NCBI GenBank assembly: GCA_030836325.1 | Contig: JAURQC010000116.1 | Coordinates: 1 to 52,335 of the forward strand | Source of the DNA: Candidatus Nanopelagicales bacterium | Lineage (GTDB): Bacteria; Actinomycetota; Actinomycetes; S36-B12 | DNA: 52,335 bases | Direction of reading: 5' to 3' | Part shown: positions 33,746 to 46,938 of the stretch, in pieces | Layout of the letters: every line of letters starts with the position of its first letter | Numbering within the stretch: position 1 is the first letter of the stretch | The notes under the pieces: model-generated | What the model was told of the DNA's origin: nothing | What the model saw: only the letters and a program-made list of their open reading frames with translations | Databases searched by the model: none | Program-made: the position numbers and the translations under genes

Positions 33746-35258
33746 CGACACCCAAGTGCGCCAAGAGCAGTGTGCGGACCTTAGCCGCATCGGCTTGGCC
33801 CTTCGTGGCCTTCATGACGGCTCCCACGATTGCGCCTGCCGCCTGAACTTTGCCGCCGCGTATCTTCTCCGCGACGTCGGGTTGCTCGGCGAGTGCCTGT
33901 TCGATCGCTGCAAGCAGGGTCGAATCGTCGCCAACCACAACGAGTCCGCGCCCTTGAACGACGTCGTCAACGTCGCCCTCTCCTGCGATGACTCCTTCGA
34001 ACACCGATCGCGCGAGCTTGTCGGTCAGGCTGCCATCGGCGATCAACGCCTCAACGCGAGCGATGTGCGCGGGTGTCACACCAAGATCGGCGAGTGCTAT
34101 GCCCTGCTCGTTGGCGATACGCGTGAACTCGCCGGTCCACCATTTGCGCGCCGCCGCTTGATCGACACCGCTGGCGATGGTTTCTTCGACAAGGTCGAGT
34201 GCCTCGGCGTTGACCAGCGTCTGCATCTCCAGATCGGTGATCGCCCACTCGGCCTGAAGGCGAGCTCGCCGCACGGCAGGAGCCTCGGGCAAGGTGCCCC
34301 GCAGTTCCTCGACCCACTCTGCGCTTGGAGCAACGGGAACAAGATCGGGCTCAGGGAAGTAGCGGTAATCCTCAGCGTGCTCCTTGGAGCGTCCCGGAGT
34401 CGTCTCGCCGGTGTCCTCGTGAAAGTGCCGGGTCTCTTGCACCACGCGCCCACCACTGGTCAGCACGGCTGCCTGCCGCTCGATCTCGAATCGCACGGCG
34501 CGTTCGACGCTGCGCAACGAGTTAACGTTCTTAGTCTCCGACCGGGTGCCCCACGGTTCTCCCGGAGGTGCAAGCGAGACGTTCACGTCGCAGCGCAGCG
34601 AGCCCTGGTCCATACGGACGTCCGAGACGCCGAGGGCGCGCATGAGGTCGCGCAGTTCGGTGACGTAAGCGCGAGCCACGAGGGGGGCGAGTTCTCCCGC
34701 ACCGACGATCGGCTTGGTGACGATCTCGATTAGTGGGATTCCTGCGCGGTTGTAGTCGACCAGGGAGTAGTCGGCACCGTGGATACGCCCGGTGTCTCCA
34801 CCAGCATGGGTGAGCTTGCCGGTGTCCTCTTCCATGTGGACTCGCTCGATTTCCACCCGGAACTCTCGCGGACCGTCGTCGGTGGGAACGGTGACATCCA
34901 GGTACCCGTCGACACACAGGGGTTCGTCGTACTGACTTACCTGGTAGTCCTTGGGCATGTCCGGGTAGAAGTAGTTCTTGCGCGCAAACCGACACCAGGA
35001 CGCGATCGAGCAGTTCAGCGACAGACCCATGCGGATCGTCGATTCGATCGCCGTTGCGTTGACCACGGGCATCGAGCCAGGAAGCCCTAGGCATACCGGG
35101 CACACGTGCGTGTTCGGCTCACCACCGAACTCCGTGGCGCACGAGCAGAACATCTTCGATGCAGTTCCGAGCTCGACGTGTGTTTCAAGCCCCAGCACAG
35201 GGTCAAACTTCGCAAGTGCGTCGTCGAACTTCATCCGTTCGATGGCTGATGTGCTCAC
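33738..35258 (-). CDS. gatB: Asp-tRNA(Asn)/Glu-tRNA(Gln) amidotransferase subunit B
   Basis: GatB binds the misacylated tRNA and phosphorylates its side chain before amidation. The 506-residue protein has [18 protein letters not shown], the zinc site pair CSCA and [36 protein letters not shown], and [11 protein letters not shown]; the C-terminal YqeY/tail domain ends in [20 protein letters not shown]. It starts at GTG 35258, overlapping the gatA stop (GTGA). Its presence implies that Gln-tRNA and/or Asn-tRNA is made indirectly. Confidence 0.97.
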   Translation of the reverse strand: MSTSAIERMKFDDALAKFDPVLGLETHVELGTASKMFCSCATEFGGEPNTHVCPVCLGLPGSMPVVNATAIESTIRMGLSLNCSIASWCRFARKNYFYPDMPKDYQVSQYDEPLCVDGYLDVTVPTDDGPREFRVEIERVHMEEDTGKLTHAGGDTGRIHGADYSLVDYNRAGIPLIEIVTKPIVGAGELAPLVARAYVTELRDLMRALGVSDVRMDQGSLRCDVNVSLAPPGEPWGTRSETKNVNSLRSVERAVRFEIERQAAVLTSGGRVVQETRHFHEDTGETTPGRSKEHAEDYRYFPEPDLVPVAPSAEWVEELRGTLPEAPAVRRARLQAEWAITDLEMQTLVNAEALDLVEETIASGVDQAAARKWWTGEFTRIANEQGIALADLGVTPAHIARVEALIADGSLTDKLARSVFEGVIAGEGDVDDVVQGRGLVVVGDDSTLLAAIEQALAEQPDVAEKIRGGKVQAAGAIVGAVMKATKGQADAAKVRTLLLAHLGVDG

Positions 35259-36763
35259 AGTGATGGCACCTCCTCGATCAGCGCGTGACCTCGTTTGTCG
35301 ACTAGAGCCTGTTCGAGTGCGGCACCGACTCGGTAGAGACGGTCGTCGCCTTGAGCCGGCGCCATGATCTGCAGACCAACCGGCAGGTTGTCCTCGGCGG
35401 CAAGTCCGATCGGGAGGGACATTGCACAGTTGCCCGCCAGGTTGACTGGAATGGTCGCGATGTCGTTGAGATACATCGCCAGCGGGTCGTCGACCTTCTC
35501 ACCGATCTTGAACGCCGTGGTGGGCGTTGTCGGTGAGATCAGGACGTCGACCTTGTCGAAGGCGTCAGCGAAATCTCGCGAGATCAGCGTGCGGACCTTC
35601 TGCGCTTGGCCGTAGTAAGCGTCGTAGTAGCCGCTCGACAGCGCATAGGTACCGAGCATGATCCGGCGCTTCACTTCAGCACCGAAGCCCTGTTCACGGG
35701 TCGTGGCCATGACTTGCTCGACCGATGCATCCCCGTCATCTCCTGCGCGCAGGCCGTACCGCATGCCGTCAAAGCGAGCCAGATTGCTGGATGCTTCCGA
35801 CGGCAGGATCAGGTAGTAGGCACCGAGTGCGTAGTCGAAGTGTGGGCACGAAACCTCGACCACCTCGGCACCGAGGTTGGTCAGGATCTGAACTGCCTCA
35901 TCGAAACGCTCCCGGACTCCGGCTTGATAGCCCTCACCACCAAGTTCACGCACCAGGCCAATCCGCATGCCGCGAACGTCGCCGTTTCGGGCAGCGGTCA
36001 CAACGTCGGGCACCGGCGCATTGATAGAAGTCGAGTCACGTGGGTCGTAGCCTGCGATGACCTCGTGGAGAAGCGCCGCATCCAGCACAGTGCGCGCGCA
36101 AGGTCCGGCCTGGTCCAGTGACGACGCGAGCGCGACGAGTCCGTAGCGCGAGACAGCGCCATAGGTCGGCTTCACCCCCACCGTGCCAGTGACCGATGCG
36201 GGCTGCCGGATGGATCCACCGGTGTCGGTTCCAATCGCCAACGGAGCTTCAAATGCGGCCAGCGCCGCCGCAGATCCACCACCCGATCCGCCGGGGATGC
36301 GCTCGATGTCCCACGGATTGCGGGTGGGCCCGTAGCCGCTGTGCTCAGTCGACGAACCCATGGCGAACTCGTCCATATTCGTCTTGCCGAGAATGACCAC
36401 GTCCGCCTCACGCAACCGCTCAACGATCGTGGAGTCATACGGCGGCCGCCAACCCTCGAGGATGCGCGAGCCGCACGTCGTGGGCACACCGCGCATCGTC
36501 AAGACATCTTTCAGCGCCAGTGGAACGCCGGCGAGCGAACCCAAGTCCTCTCCAGCCGCTCTGCGCTCGTCGACCCGTCGAGCCGTGGCCAGCGCAGCGT
36601 CGGTATCGACATGTAAGAAGGCGTGGATCGTGCCGTCCACCTCGGCGATGCGATCCAAACAGGCTTGGGTGAGTTCCTCTGAGGTCACTTCCCCGGCCGC
36701 AAGAGCGGCACCGAGAGTTGCGGCGTCCTGCCGAACAAGATCCCCATCCATGATCTGGGCCAT
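35255..36763 (-). CDS. gatA: Asp-tRNA(Asn)/Glu-tRNA(Gln) amidotransferase subunit A
   Basis: GatA is the amidase subunit that frees ammonia from glutamine. The 502-residue product has the Ser-cisSer-Lys amidase signature: Lys in [14 protein letters not shown], the cis-Ser in [14 protein letters not shown] and the nucleophile region [29 protein letters not shown] 36763 has AGAGGAG upstream and is one base after the gatC stop; an earlier start at 36871 would overlap gatC heavily and is rejected. It is coupled to gatB. Confidence 0.97.
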   Translation of the reverse strand: MAQIMDGDLVRQDAATLGAALAAGEVTSEELTQACLDRIAEVDGTIHAFLHVDTDAALATARRVDERRAAGEDLGSLAGVPLALKDVLTMRGVPTTCGSRILEGWRPPYDSTIVERLREADVVILGKTNMDEFAMGSSTEHSGYGPTRNPWDIERIPGGSGGGSAAALAAFEAPLAIGTDTGGSIRQPASVTGTVGVKPTYGAVSRYGLVALASSLDQAGPCARTVLDAALLHEVIAGYDPRDSTSINAPVPDVVTAARNGDVRGMRIGLVRELGGEGYQAGVRERFDEAVQILTNLGAEVVEVSCPHFDYALGAYYLILPSEASSNLARFDGMRYGLRAGDDGDASVEQVMATTREQGFGAEVKRRIMLGTYALSSGYYDAYYGQAQKVRTLISRDFADAFDKVDVLISPTTPTTAFKIGEKVDDPLAMYLNDIATIPVNLAGNCAMSLPIGLAAEDNLPVGLQIMAPAQGDDRLYRVGAALEQALVDKRGHALIEEVPSL

Positions 36764-36764
36764 C

Positions 36765-37061
36765 TCACTCCTCTCCCAAGATGCGCGGAACACGGAACCG
36801 ATCGTCTTCCCACGATGGCGCACCGGCCTCGATGTCCGCACGATCAAGCCCCGGGCGTGCAATGTCCTCACGGAAGACGTTGGTCATGGGGACCGGGTGT
36901 GAGGTCGGAGGAATGTCGTCGGCCGCCACTTCCGACACACGTTCGACGGCATCGACGATCGCCGCCAATTGTTCGGCGTAGTGGGCGGTCTCCTCGTCTG
37001 TTAGTTCGAGGCGAGCCAGATGTGCAAGGTGTTGCACCTGCTCGGGGGTGATGTTGGCCAT
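36765..37061 (-). CDS. gatC: Asp-tRNA(Asn)/Glu-tRNA(Gln) amidotransferase subunit C
   Basis: A 98-residue protein that wraps around GatA and stabilises the complex. The N-terminal helices [29 protein letters not shown] and the segment [20 protein letters not shown] are typical. ATG 37061 has AAGGA upstream. It begins the gatC-gatA-gatB operon, 24 bases after ligA. Confidence 0.95.
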   Translation of the reverse strand: MANITPEQVQHLAHLARLELTDEETAHYAEQLAAIVDAVERVSEVAADDIPPTSHPVPMTNVFREDIARPGLDRADIEAGAPSWEDDRFRVPRILGEE

Positions 37062-37085
37062 GGCCTCATCCTTGCAGCCTCGTAT

Positions 37086-40295
<3,210 letters not shown>

Positions 40296-40299
<4 letters not shown>

Positions 40300-41411
40300 G
40301 CGCGTTGCGCTTCGTGCGGACGCGCTCCAGCGTTCACGCTCCGAGTCTCGCAAATACGACCCGAGCCAAGCACCATCGATTGGTCGTAAAGCACCACGCT
40401 TTGGCCGGTGGCTAGACCACGGATGGGCTCAGGAAGGAATACCTCGATGCGATCGTCCATGAGCCGTGCCTGAGCCGGAACCGGCTGGTGGTGGGCGCGA
40501 ACCTGGGCAGTGACATCCCGCCACCGATCATCAACAGGAGGCGCAGTCCAGATGACGTGATCGGCGACGATGCCATCGACATCCAACAATTCCGGTGCTC
40601 CGACGTAGACGGTGTCGGTCTGAGCGTCGATGTCGACTACGTATCTGGGACGACCGTCCTCCCCGGGAATGCGGAGGTCTAGACCGCGACGCTGACCGAT
40701 CGTGACCGTGAAGGTGCCCTGGTGACTTCCCACCTGCTTTCCGGTAGCGACGTCGACGATCGATCCCGGCTGCTCCCCCAACTTCTTGGTCAAGAACCCC
40801 GCGGTGTCCCCGTCGGGAATGAAGCAGATGTCATGACTGTCGGGCTTGGATGCTGTGCGCAGCCCACGTCGTTCGGCTTCGGCGCGAACGTCCCCCTTCA
40901 CCGAATCGCCTAACGGGAAGTAACAGTGCTGCAAGAGATCGCGTTCTATGACGGCCAGGACATAGGACTGGTCCTTGTCAGGATCGACTGCTCTGTGCAA
41001 CTCCGGGCCATCCGCACCCTGGACGATCGTCGCGTAGTGACCGGTGGCGACACCATCGAAGCCCAGCGCCAAAGCACGATCAAGGACAGCACGAAACTTG
41101 ATGTGCTCATTGCACCGCAAACAAGGATTGGGAGTTCGGTTGGCTCGGTACTCGGCCAGGAAATCCTCCATGACGTCCTCGGCGAATTCCGCGGAGAAAT
41201 CCCATACATAGAAGGGAATTCCCAAGGTGTCGGCGACTCGACGCGCATCCCGAGCATCGTCGATCGTGCAGCAGCCTCGAGACTTCCCGCTGGTGGACTT
41301 AGAACGAGCGAGTGCCAGATGTACGCCGACCACGTCGTGGCCGGCGTCGACCATCCGCGCTGCGGCTACCGAAGAATCGACACCACCGGAGAGTGCCGCA
41401 ACGATTTTCAT
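40296..41411 (-). CDS. mnmA: tRNA-specific 2-thiouridylase MnmA
   Basis: MnmA thiolates U34 of Lys, Glu and Gln tRNAs using sulfur relayed from a cysteine desulfurase. The 371-residue protein has the PP-loop ALSGGVDSSVAA (7-18), the catalytic Cys in TPNPCLRCNEHIKF, and the second active Cys in DSHDICFIPDGDTAGFL; GQRRGLDLRIPGEDGRPRYV and the C-terminal beta-barrel follow. The gene overlaps the cysteine desulfurase gene by ATGA, so sulfur donor and acceptor are made together. Confidence 0.97.
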
Positions 41412-42667
41412 AGTTCACCGGCCGCGGCACGCGCGTCACGGAATCGGTCGCTGGACACCGATCCGGCGCGGCGGGCGCGATCGACTGCGGCCGGGAGGGC
41501 TTCCAAGACCGCGGTGACGTCGTCGTGTGTGGAGGTCCGTCCGAAACTGAAACGAAGTGACGAGCGAGCAGTTCGCTCGTCAACTCCCATCGCCAAGAGA
41601 ACGTGACTGGGCTCGGGAACACCTGCCGTGCAGGCCGAACCTGTCGAACAGTCGATACCCGCAGCATCGAGAAGCATTAGCAGCGAATCCCCTTCGGCTC
41701 CGGGGATAGAGACGTGGACATTGCCGGGTAGTCGTTGAGCACCATCACCGATGGTGCCGCCATTGATGATGGCATCGGGCACAACAGTGGTGATACCCGC
41801 GGCCAATTCCCTTTGCAGACTCTGGAGATGGGCAGCATGCGATAGCTGTTCAGTCACGGCGCGACGAACGGCGACAGCGAACGCCGCAGTAGCCGGGGCG
41901 TCGAACGTGCCCGAGCGAATATCGCGCTCTTGCCCACCGCCATGGGAAACAGGAACAACGGATTCGTGCGGATCGATGATCAATGCACCGATTCCAAACG
42001 GCCCGCCAACCTTGTGACCACTGATGGTTACAGCCGTCGCCGGAACCTCGGATAAATTCACCGGGACGTGCCCCAGGGCTTGCACAGCATCGGTGTGGAA
42101 CGGGACTCCCGCCTCCTTGCAAGCGATCGCAATGTCACGCACCGGCTGGATGGTTCCGACCTCGTTGTTCGCCCACATGACGGTGACCAGGGCGATCCGC
42201 TCAGCATCGGTGGCAAGCCGCTCGTCGAGCCATGCGGTGTCGACCCGGCACGATCCATCAACAGGTATCCACAAAACGTCGGCACCCTCGTGCTTGCCCA
42301 ACCATTCCACGGGGTCGAGGACTGCATGGTGCTCGACCGCAGAGGCAGCCACGATCGGATCGTTGACGCCTAGCCGCGTCCGGCGGGCCCAAAAGAGTCC
42401 TTTGACAGCGAGGTTGTCCGACTCGGTTCCTCCGGACGTGAAGACCACCGCCGAAGGTCGGGTCGCAAGGTCGTCGGCAATGGACTCCCGCGCCTCTTCC
42501 ACGATCCGCCGAGCAGCACGCCCTGCGGCATGCAGCGAGGACGGATTGCCCGCTAGCTCAGTTGCATCGAGCCAGGCCTGCCGAGCCTGGGGAAGCATGG
42601 GCGTGGTCGCAGCGTGGTCGACGAACGAGCGTCGGCCACTGTCATCCCACTCCTGCGATGCCACCAT
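41408..42667 (-). CDS. iscS: Cysteine desulfurase (IscS/NifS family)
   Basis: A PLP enzyme of 419 residues that takes sulfur from cysteine. It begins FVDHAATTPMLPQARQAWL; the PLP-contacting region includes VFTSGGTESDNLAVKG and SAVEHHAVLD; the Schiff-base Lys is in VTISGHKVGGPFGIGALI; the mobile active Cys is in STGSACTAGVPEPSHVLLAMG. Pairing with mnmA points to tRNA thiolation as one role. The annotated ATG is at 42667, but TACCAT lies six bases before an in-frame GTG at 42664, so that GTG may be the true start of a leaderless mRNA. Confidence 0.93.
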   Translation of the reverse strand: MVASQEWDDSGRRSFVDHAATTPMLPQARQAWLDATELAGNPSSLHAAGRAARRIVEEARESIADDLATRPSAVVFTSGGTESDNLAVKGLFWARRTRLGVNDPIVAASAVEHHAVLDPVEWLGKHEGADVLWIPVDGSCRVDTAWLDERLATDAERIALVTVMWANNEVGTIQPVRDIAIACKEAGVPFHTDAVQALGHVPVNLSEVPATAVTISGHKVGGPFGIGALIIDPHESVVPVSHGGGQERDIRSGTFDAPATAAFAVAVRRAVTEQLSHAAHLQSLQRELAAGITTVVPDAIINGGTIGDGAQRLPGNVHVSIPGAEGDSLLMLLDAAGIDCSTGSACTAGVPEPSHVLLAMGVDERTARSSLRFSFGRTSTHDDVTAVLEALPAAVDRARRAGSVSSDRFRDARAAAGEL

Positions 42668-42670
42668 CCG

Positions 42671-42676
42671 ATGGTA
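42671..42676 (-). promoter_or_regulatory. Minus-10 element of a possible leaderless desulfurase-mnmA promoter
   Basis: TACCAT on the minus strand, six bases before GTG 42664, the second codon of the desulfurase frame. Confidence 0.35.
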
Positions 42677-42694
42677 GCCAGGGTCGCGACAGGA

Positions 42695-43654
42695 CTAGTT
42701 CGAACGGCCCTGAATCTCTTCGGTGAGCTGAGGTACGACCTCGAACAGATCGCCAACAACCCCGAAGTCGGCGAGTTCGAACAAAGGCGCCTCAGCGTCC
42801 TTGTTCACCACGACGACGACCTTGGAGGTTTGCATGCCCGCGCGATGCTGGATGGCACCGGAGATTCCATTGGCGATGTACAGCTGCGGCGACACCGTCT
42901 TGCCGGTCTGTCCCACCTGATACTGGTGCGGGTACCAACCCGCATCGGTGGCCGCACGAGACGCACCGACCGCAGCACCGAGGGAGTCGGCCAGCTTTTC
43001 GATGACTTCGAACCCTTCGGCTCCGCCCACACCACGGCCTCCGGAAACAACCACAGCGGCCTCGGTCAGCTCGGGACGGCCACCCTTGCTGGCGACGGTC
43101 CGTTCGACCACGCGAGCCGTCTTGGCGACGTCGCTGACGGTAACGTCGATGCCCTTCACCTCGCACGTTGCTGCGGCGGCCTCGGGGGCCACGGAGTTCG
43201 GTCGCACCGTGTAGATCGGTACTCCGTGCGTCACCTTGGAGTGCACAACCGTGCTACCGCCGAAGACGCTCTGCGTCGCGATACCCGAAACGTCGATATC
43301 CACCGCATCGGTAATCACGCCACTGCCGATCCGTACCGCCAGCCGACCGGCTGCTTCCTTTCCGTCGGCGGACGACGGCACGAGCACGGCTGCTGGAGAG
43401 ACGTCGGCCACCAACGCCGCGAGTACATCAACGATCGGCACGACCGGGTGATCGGACATATCGGCACCCTCGGCGACGTATACCGAGGTGGCTCCGTATT
43501 CACCCAAGGTGGCTGCGACGGCGTTGGCACCCTCGCCAAACCACACGACGGCCGGCTCACCGAGACGACGGGCGAGGGTGAGCAGTTCCAAAGTGGTCTT
43601 CTTGACGGCTCCGCTGGAAGCATCGCGCTCTGCTAAGACGAGAACTGTAGACAT
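42695..43654 (-). CDS. etfA: Electron transfer flavoprotein subunit alpha (FixB/EtfA)
   Basis: A 319-residue FAD-binding subunit that passes electrons from acyl-CoA dehydrogenases to the membrane quinone pool. The N-terminal domain starts [22 protein letters not shown]; the FAD domain has [73 protein letters not shown], the ETF-alpha signature. ATG 43654 has GGAAGGA upstream. It lies 13 bases after etfB; the pair matches mycobacterial fixA-fixB. Confidence 0.95.
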   Translation of the reverse strand: MSTVLVLAERDASSGAVKKTTLELLTLARRLGEPAVVWFGEGANAVAATLGEYGATSVYVAEGADMSDHPVVPIVDVLAALVADVSPAAVLVPSSADGKEAAGRLAVRIGSGVITDAVDIDVSGIATQSVFGGSTVVHSKVTHGVPIYTVRPNSVAPEAAAATCEVKGIDVTVSDVAKTARVVERTVASKGGRPELTEAAVVVSGGRGVGGAEGFEVIEKLADSLGAAVGASRAATDAGWYPHQYQVGQTGKTVSPQLYIANGISGAIQHRAGMQTSKVVVVVNKDAEAPLFELADFGVVGDLFEVVPQLTEEIQGRSN

Positions 43655-43667
43655 GTCGTGATCCTTC

Positions 43668-44447
43668 CTAGATGAACTTCTGCTCGGTCAGGTATGAGGC
43701 GATACGCGCCCCACCGTCGCCTTCGTCGGCAACGATGGTGCCGGCTGGCTTGGGTGGGCGAGCGGCAAAGTCCTCAACGGCGCTCCACGCAGCCGCCTGC
43801 CCAACGACCGCTGCTTCGATGCCGAGATCGCCGATCGACAGCGTCTCGACCGGCTTCTTCTTGGCCGCCATGATGCCCTTGAACGAGGGGTACCGAGGTT
43901 CGTTGATCTTCTCCACGACGCTGACGACCGCGGGCATGGCCGCCGTGACGGTGTCGAAGCCGTAGTCGGTTACGCGCTCGATTGTGACGTCGGATCCGGA
44001 GATCGTCACGCGCTGGGCGAAGGTGACCTGTGCGATGCCCAGACGCTCGGCAACCATGGCTGGGACAACACTCATGCGGGCGTCGGTGGACTCCGAGCCG
44101 AAGATGATCAAGTCGAAGCCCTTACCTTCAAGGGCCTTGGCGAGGACTGCGGACGTAGCGATGGCGTCCGATCCGTGCAGGGCGTCGTCTACGACGTGGA
44201 TTCCGGCGTCGGCTCCCATGGAGAGCGCCTTGCGAACAGTCTCGGCGGCACGCTCCGGACCCATCGACACAACGGTCACCTCACCGCCGTGGGCCTCGGC
44301 GATCTGCAGTGCCTCTTCCACTGCGTACTCGTCGAGTTCGTTGAGCACCCCATCGGCCGACGCGCGGTCCAAAGTGGAGTCTTCCGGGGACAGTGCCTTC
44401 TCTGCCCACGTGTCGGGTACCTGCTTGACGCACACGGCAATCTTCAT
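43668..44447 (-). CDS. etfB: Electron transfer flavoprotein subunit beta (FixA/EtfB)
   Basis: A 259-residue partner of EtfA. It begins MKIAVCVKQVPDTWAEKAL and has NELDEYAVEEALQIAE, VVSMGPERAAETVRKALSMGAD, and the beta-subunit signature region ERVTDYGFDTVTAAMPAVVSVVEKINEPRYPSFKGIMAAKKK. ATG 44447 has AGAGGGA upstream; an earlier in-frame start at 44480 would lie on the promoter. It is the first gene of the etf operon. Confidence 0.95.
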   Translation of the reverse strand: MKIAVCVKQVPDTWAEKALSPEDSTLDRASADGVLNELDEYAVEEALQIAEAHGGEVTVVSMGPERAAETVRKALSMGADAGIHVVDDALHGSDAIATSAVLAKALEGKGFDLIIFGSESTDARMSVVPAMVAERLGIAQVTFAQRVTISGSDVTIERVTDYGFDTVTAAMPAVVSVVEKINEPRYPSFKGIMAAKKKPVETLSIGDLGIEAAVVGQAAAWSAVEDFAARPPKPAGTIVADEGDGGARIASYLTEQKFI

Positions 44448-44483
44448 GTCGTTCCCTCTGCAATCGGCTCGTGTTACCAATTG

Positions 44484-44512
44484 ATGATAATCATATTGTT
44501 GGTTGGCGACAA
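44484..44512 (-). promoter_or_regulatory. Promoter of the etfB-etfA operon
   Basis: Minus strand TTGTCG (44512-44507) and TATCAT (44489-44484) are 17 bases apart, giving a leader of about 30 bases. ATGAT-A-ATCAT lies over the minus-10 region. Confidence 0.6.
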
Positions 44513-44527
44513 CTTGACCCGCCTTAT

Positions 44528-44543
44528 GTTACTCGCCAGTAAC
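44528..44543. promoter_or_regulatory. 16-bp inverted repeat, candidate operator
   Basis: GTTACT-CGCC-AGTAAC is a perfect inverted repeat (6-base arms) about 16 bases upstream of the etfB minus-35 box and within the divergent region with the methyltransferase gene. The form resembles sites of TetR-type regulators, but the regulator cannot be named. Confidence 0.5.
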
Positions 44544-44629
44544 TTAGTCGGCACGTCGTTGTCCTCCGCTCTCCCTGAACCCCTGAGAAACGTAGCCCGC
44601 ACCCAAAACCCCGAGGTGGGAAGCACGGC

Positions 44630-44635
44630 TAGGGT
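44630..44635 (+). promoter_or_regulatory. Minus-10 element of a probable leaderless promoter
   Basis: TAGGGT, six bases before GTG 44642 of the methyltransferase gene. Confidence 0.4.
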
Positions 44636-44641
44636 CAGGCC

Positions 44642-45442
44642 GTGCCACCAGGGCCCCCGGATGCTCCACTCACGGCTCCTGCCGGAGCCGCGGAAGGCGT
44701 CCTGACCGGCGAACGCACCTGGCCGGGGATCCCAGCGGAAAACTACTGGTTCGCACGACATTTGGCCTGCTATCGATGGGCAGCGACCCAACTCGCGACA
44801 ACAACGGCCGTCTCTTCGCATGGCTCGCGACAACGAGCGTTCATCGACGCTGGAGCCGGTGAAGGCTACGGGTGCGAACTGTTGAGAACTACAACCGATG
44901 CGCACGTCGTCGCATTCGATCTAGACGAAACGACCATGCGCCATCTTCGGCACGCCTACCAAAACATCATCGGCGTCCTCGGCAATCTCATCGCATTGCC
45001 ATTCCAAGACCGAGCCTTTGCTGCAGCCGTCTCCCTCCAAGTCGTGGAGCACATCTGGGATCCGATCGGCTATCTGTCTGAGCTCGACCGATGCACGGCG
45101 GGGCCGGTCATCATCAGCACCCCCAATCGCCCCGTGCACTCCCCCGGTTTGGCGCCCGGGGAGACACCCCGTAATCCCTTCCATGTCCGAGAGTTCGACG
45201 CAGCAGAGCTGCGCGCGCTTCTTGCTAGGTCATCAAACACTCGGTCCATCGCCCTTTGGGGACTTCACCACGGCGATCGCATCCAAAGATGGGAACACCG
45301 CAACGGCTCACTGGCGGAAGCACTCATCAAGGCCGATAGGAGTGCTCTGGACTTCGCAGAGACAGTGACCGACCAGGACTTCACGATCAGTCCTAGTGAC
45401 GGCAACGACTCGACAGCCCAGGACCTCATCGCCTTATGGTGA
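44642..45442 (+). CDS. SAM-dependent methyltransferase (Rv3030-like)
   Basis: A 266-residue class I methyltransferase. The SAM loop is FIDAGAGEGYGCELL (about 62-76), followed by the acidic residue in VVAFDLDETTM and the post-loop motif LPFQDRAFAAAVSLQVVEHIWD (about 120). The region NYWFARHLACYRW is typical of sugar O-methyltransferases near GH57 genes. In mycobacteria a methyltransferase gene precedes the GH57 branching enzyme in the methylglucose-lipopolysaccharide locus; the same order here suggests methylation of a glucan. The end overlaps the GH57 start by 7 bases. Confidence 0.8.
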   Translation: MPPGPPDAPLTAPAGAAEGVLTGERTWPGIPAENYWFARHLACYRWAATQLATTTAVSSHGSRQRAFIDAGAGEGYGCELLRTTTDAHVVAFDLDETTMRHLRHAYQNIIGVLGNLIALPFQDRAFAAAVSLQVVEHIWDPIGYLSELDRCTAGPVIISTPNRPVHSPGLAPGETPRNPFHVREFDAAELRALLARSSNTRSIALWGLHHGDRIQRWEHRNGSLAEALIKADRSALDFAETVTDQDFTISPSDGNDSTAQDLIALW

Positions 45443-46938
45443 CCGCCCCCACGATCGGACGACTCGCGATCGTCTTGCATTCGCACCTGCCATGGCTGCT
45501 GGGATACGGAACGTGGCCGGTCGGTGAGGAATGGCTGCGCCAAGCGTGGGCGCACTCCTACCTCCCCGTTGTTGCTCTGCTGCGCGACCGAGCCGAACGG
45601 GGGCTGACGAATCAGCTCACCCTCGGCGTCACTCCCGTGCTCGCTGCCCAATGGGACGACCGTGATTCCATCGCAGAGCAAGCACGTTGGATCGGCGATT
45701 GGCGGCTGCGGGCAGCAGGTAAGGCCCTCGAGGCAAGCCGGCGACACGACGCCACCGCAGCCGACGATGCACATCGGCAATTCCGGCTCGCCGTCAACAC
45801 CGAACGAGAACTTGATGCGCACTGGTCCGCCGGTGGCTCGGCGGCCATCCGGCCTCTCATCGATTCAGGGGTAATCGAACTTCTGGGCGGGCCCGTTACC
45901 CATGCGTTCACGCCACATCTACTTGAGCCGATCGCTGACATGTCTTTGAGCGCTGGGCTCGCCGACACGGCGGTACGCACCGGACACAGGCCGGAGGGCA
46001 TCTGGGCTCCGGAATGCGCGTATGAGCCAGGCCTCGAAAATCTGTATGCGCGCCACGGCGTCACGCACTTCATGGTCGATGGACCAACGCTCCAGCACGT
46101 CAGCGCGAGCGTGCACCGACCACACCGGATTGCCGGCAGCGATGTAGTGGCGTTCGGACGCGATCTGTCGTTGACATACCGGGTCTGGTCGCCGCGTAAG
46201 GGTTACCCCGGTAATCCTTGGTATCAGGACTTTCATACTTTCGATCACGCGTGGGGCCTTCGCTCGTACCGAGTAACCAGCAAGACATCACAGACCAAGA
46301 AGCCGTACGACGAATCTGCGGCCAAGGCCCGAGTGCTCCAGGACGCCGACGACTTCATCGCTACCGCTACCCGAGTAATGCAAGAAAGCCCTACTCCCAA
46401 CCCCGTTGTAGTCGTCGCCTACGACACCGAGTTGTTCGGCCACTGGTGGCACGAGGGACCCGACTTCCTGTCTGCAGTCCTGGACAAGGCAGCGCAGGCC
46501 GGAATCGAACTTACGACGCTCTCGCGCGAACGCGATCGCGCTTTCGATGAGCCTGCCATCGACATGCCCCGCGGAAGCTGGGGCAGCGGAAAGGACTTTG
46601 GGGTCTGGGAGCACGGCGAAGCAGGAGACATCCGGCGCCGCGGGCGTGGAGCGCAATACGCCGTCGCCCAATACCTTGACTCCCGACGGGAAAACCCTGC
46701 CGCGGGACGCGACATCTTCGGGGACTCGCTAACCACCGAACTCTTTCTCGGGTTGGCCAGTGACTGGGCATTCATGATCACCAAGGACTCTGCGGCTGAG
46801 TACGCGCGTGGTCGCGCCGACACCCACTTTCAACGGGTCTCAGATCTTCTCCAACACGCGCATCACCCATCCTCGGCATTGCACATGAGTATTCGGGATA
46901 CGCGTTTGCCATTTCTGGACTCGCGCGCGAGCGGTTAA
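45436..46938 (+). CDS. GH57 family 1,4-alpha-glucan branching enzyme (Rv3031-like)
   Basis: A 500-residue glycoside hydrolase family 57 protein. The N-terminal motif IVLHSHLPWLLGYG carries the conserved His residues, GPVTHAFTPHL is the second region, the nucleophile Glu lies in GIWAPECAYEPG (about 193), and the acid/base Asp lies in VAYDTELFGHWWHEGPDFL (about 335). A C-terminal helical region ends in SALHMSIRDTRLPFLD. Family members of this size introduce alpha-1,6 branches into alpha-1,4-glucans. It is coupled to the methyltransferase, and converges on the acyltransferase with a 4-base overlap. Confidence 0.88.
   Translation: MVTAPTIGRLAIVLHSHLPWLLGYGTWPVGEEWLRQAWAHSYLPVVALLRDRAERGLTNQLTLGVTPVLAAQWDDRDSIAEQARWIGDWRLRAAGKALEASRRHDATAADDAHRQFRLAVNTERELDAHWSAGGSAAIRPLIDSGVIELLGGPVTHAFTPHLLEPIADMSLSAGLADTAVRTGHRPEGIWAPECAYEPGLENLYARHGVTHFMVDGPTLQHVSASVHRPHRIAGSDVVAFGRDLSLTYRVWSPRKGYPGNPWYQDFHTFDHAWGLRSYRVTSKTSQTKKPYDESAAKARVLQDADDFIATATRVMQESPTPNPVVVVAYDTELFGHWWHEGPDFLSAVLDKAAQAGIELTTLSRERDRAFDEPAIDMPRGSWGSGKDFGVWEHGEAGDIRRRGRGAQYAVAQYLDSRRENPAAGRDIFGDSLTTELFLGLASDWAFMITKDSAAEYARGRADTHFQRVSDLLQHAHHPSSALHMSIRDTRLPFLDSRASG

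Noticed and set aside
44481..44496. ATGATAATCAT near the etfB promoter as a Fur/IdeR iron box
   Set aside because: Only a short part of a Fur-type box matches, it coincides with the minus-10 element, and no iron genes are near.
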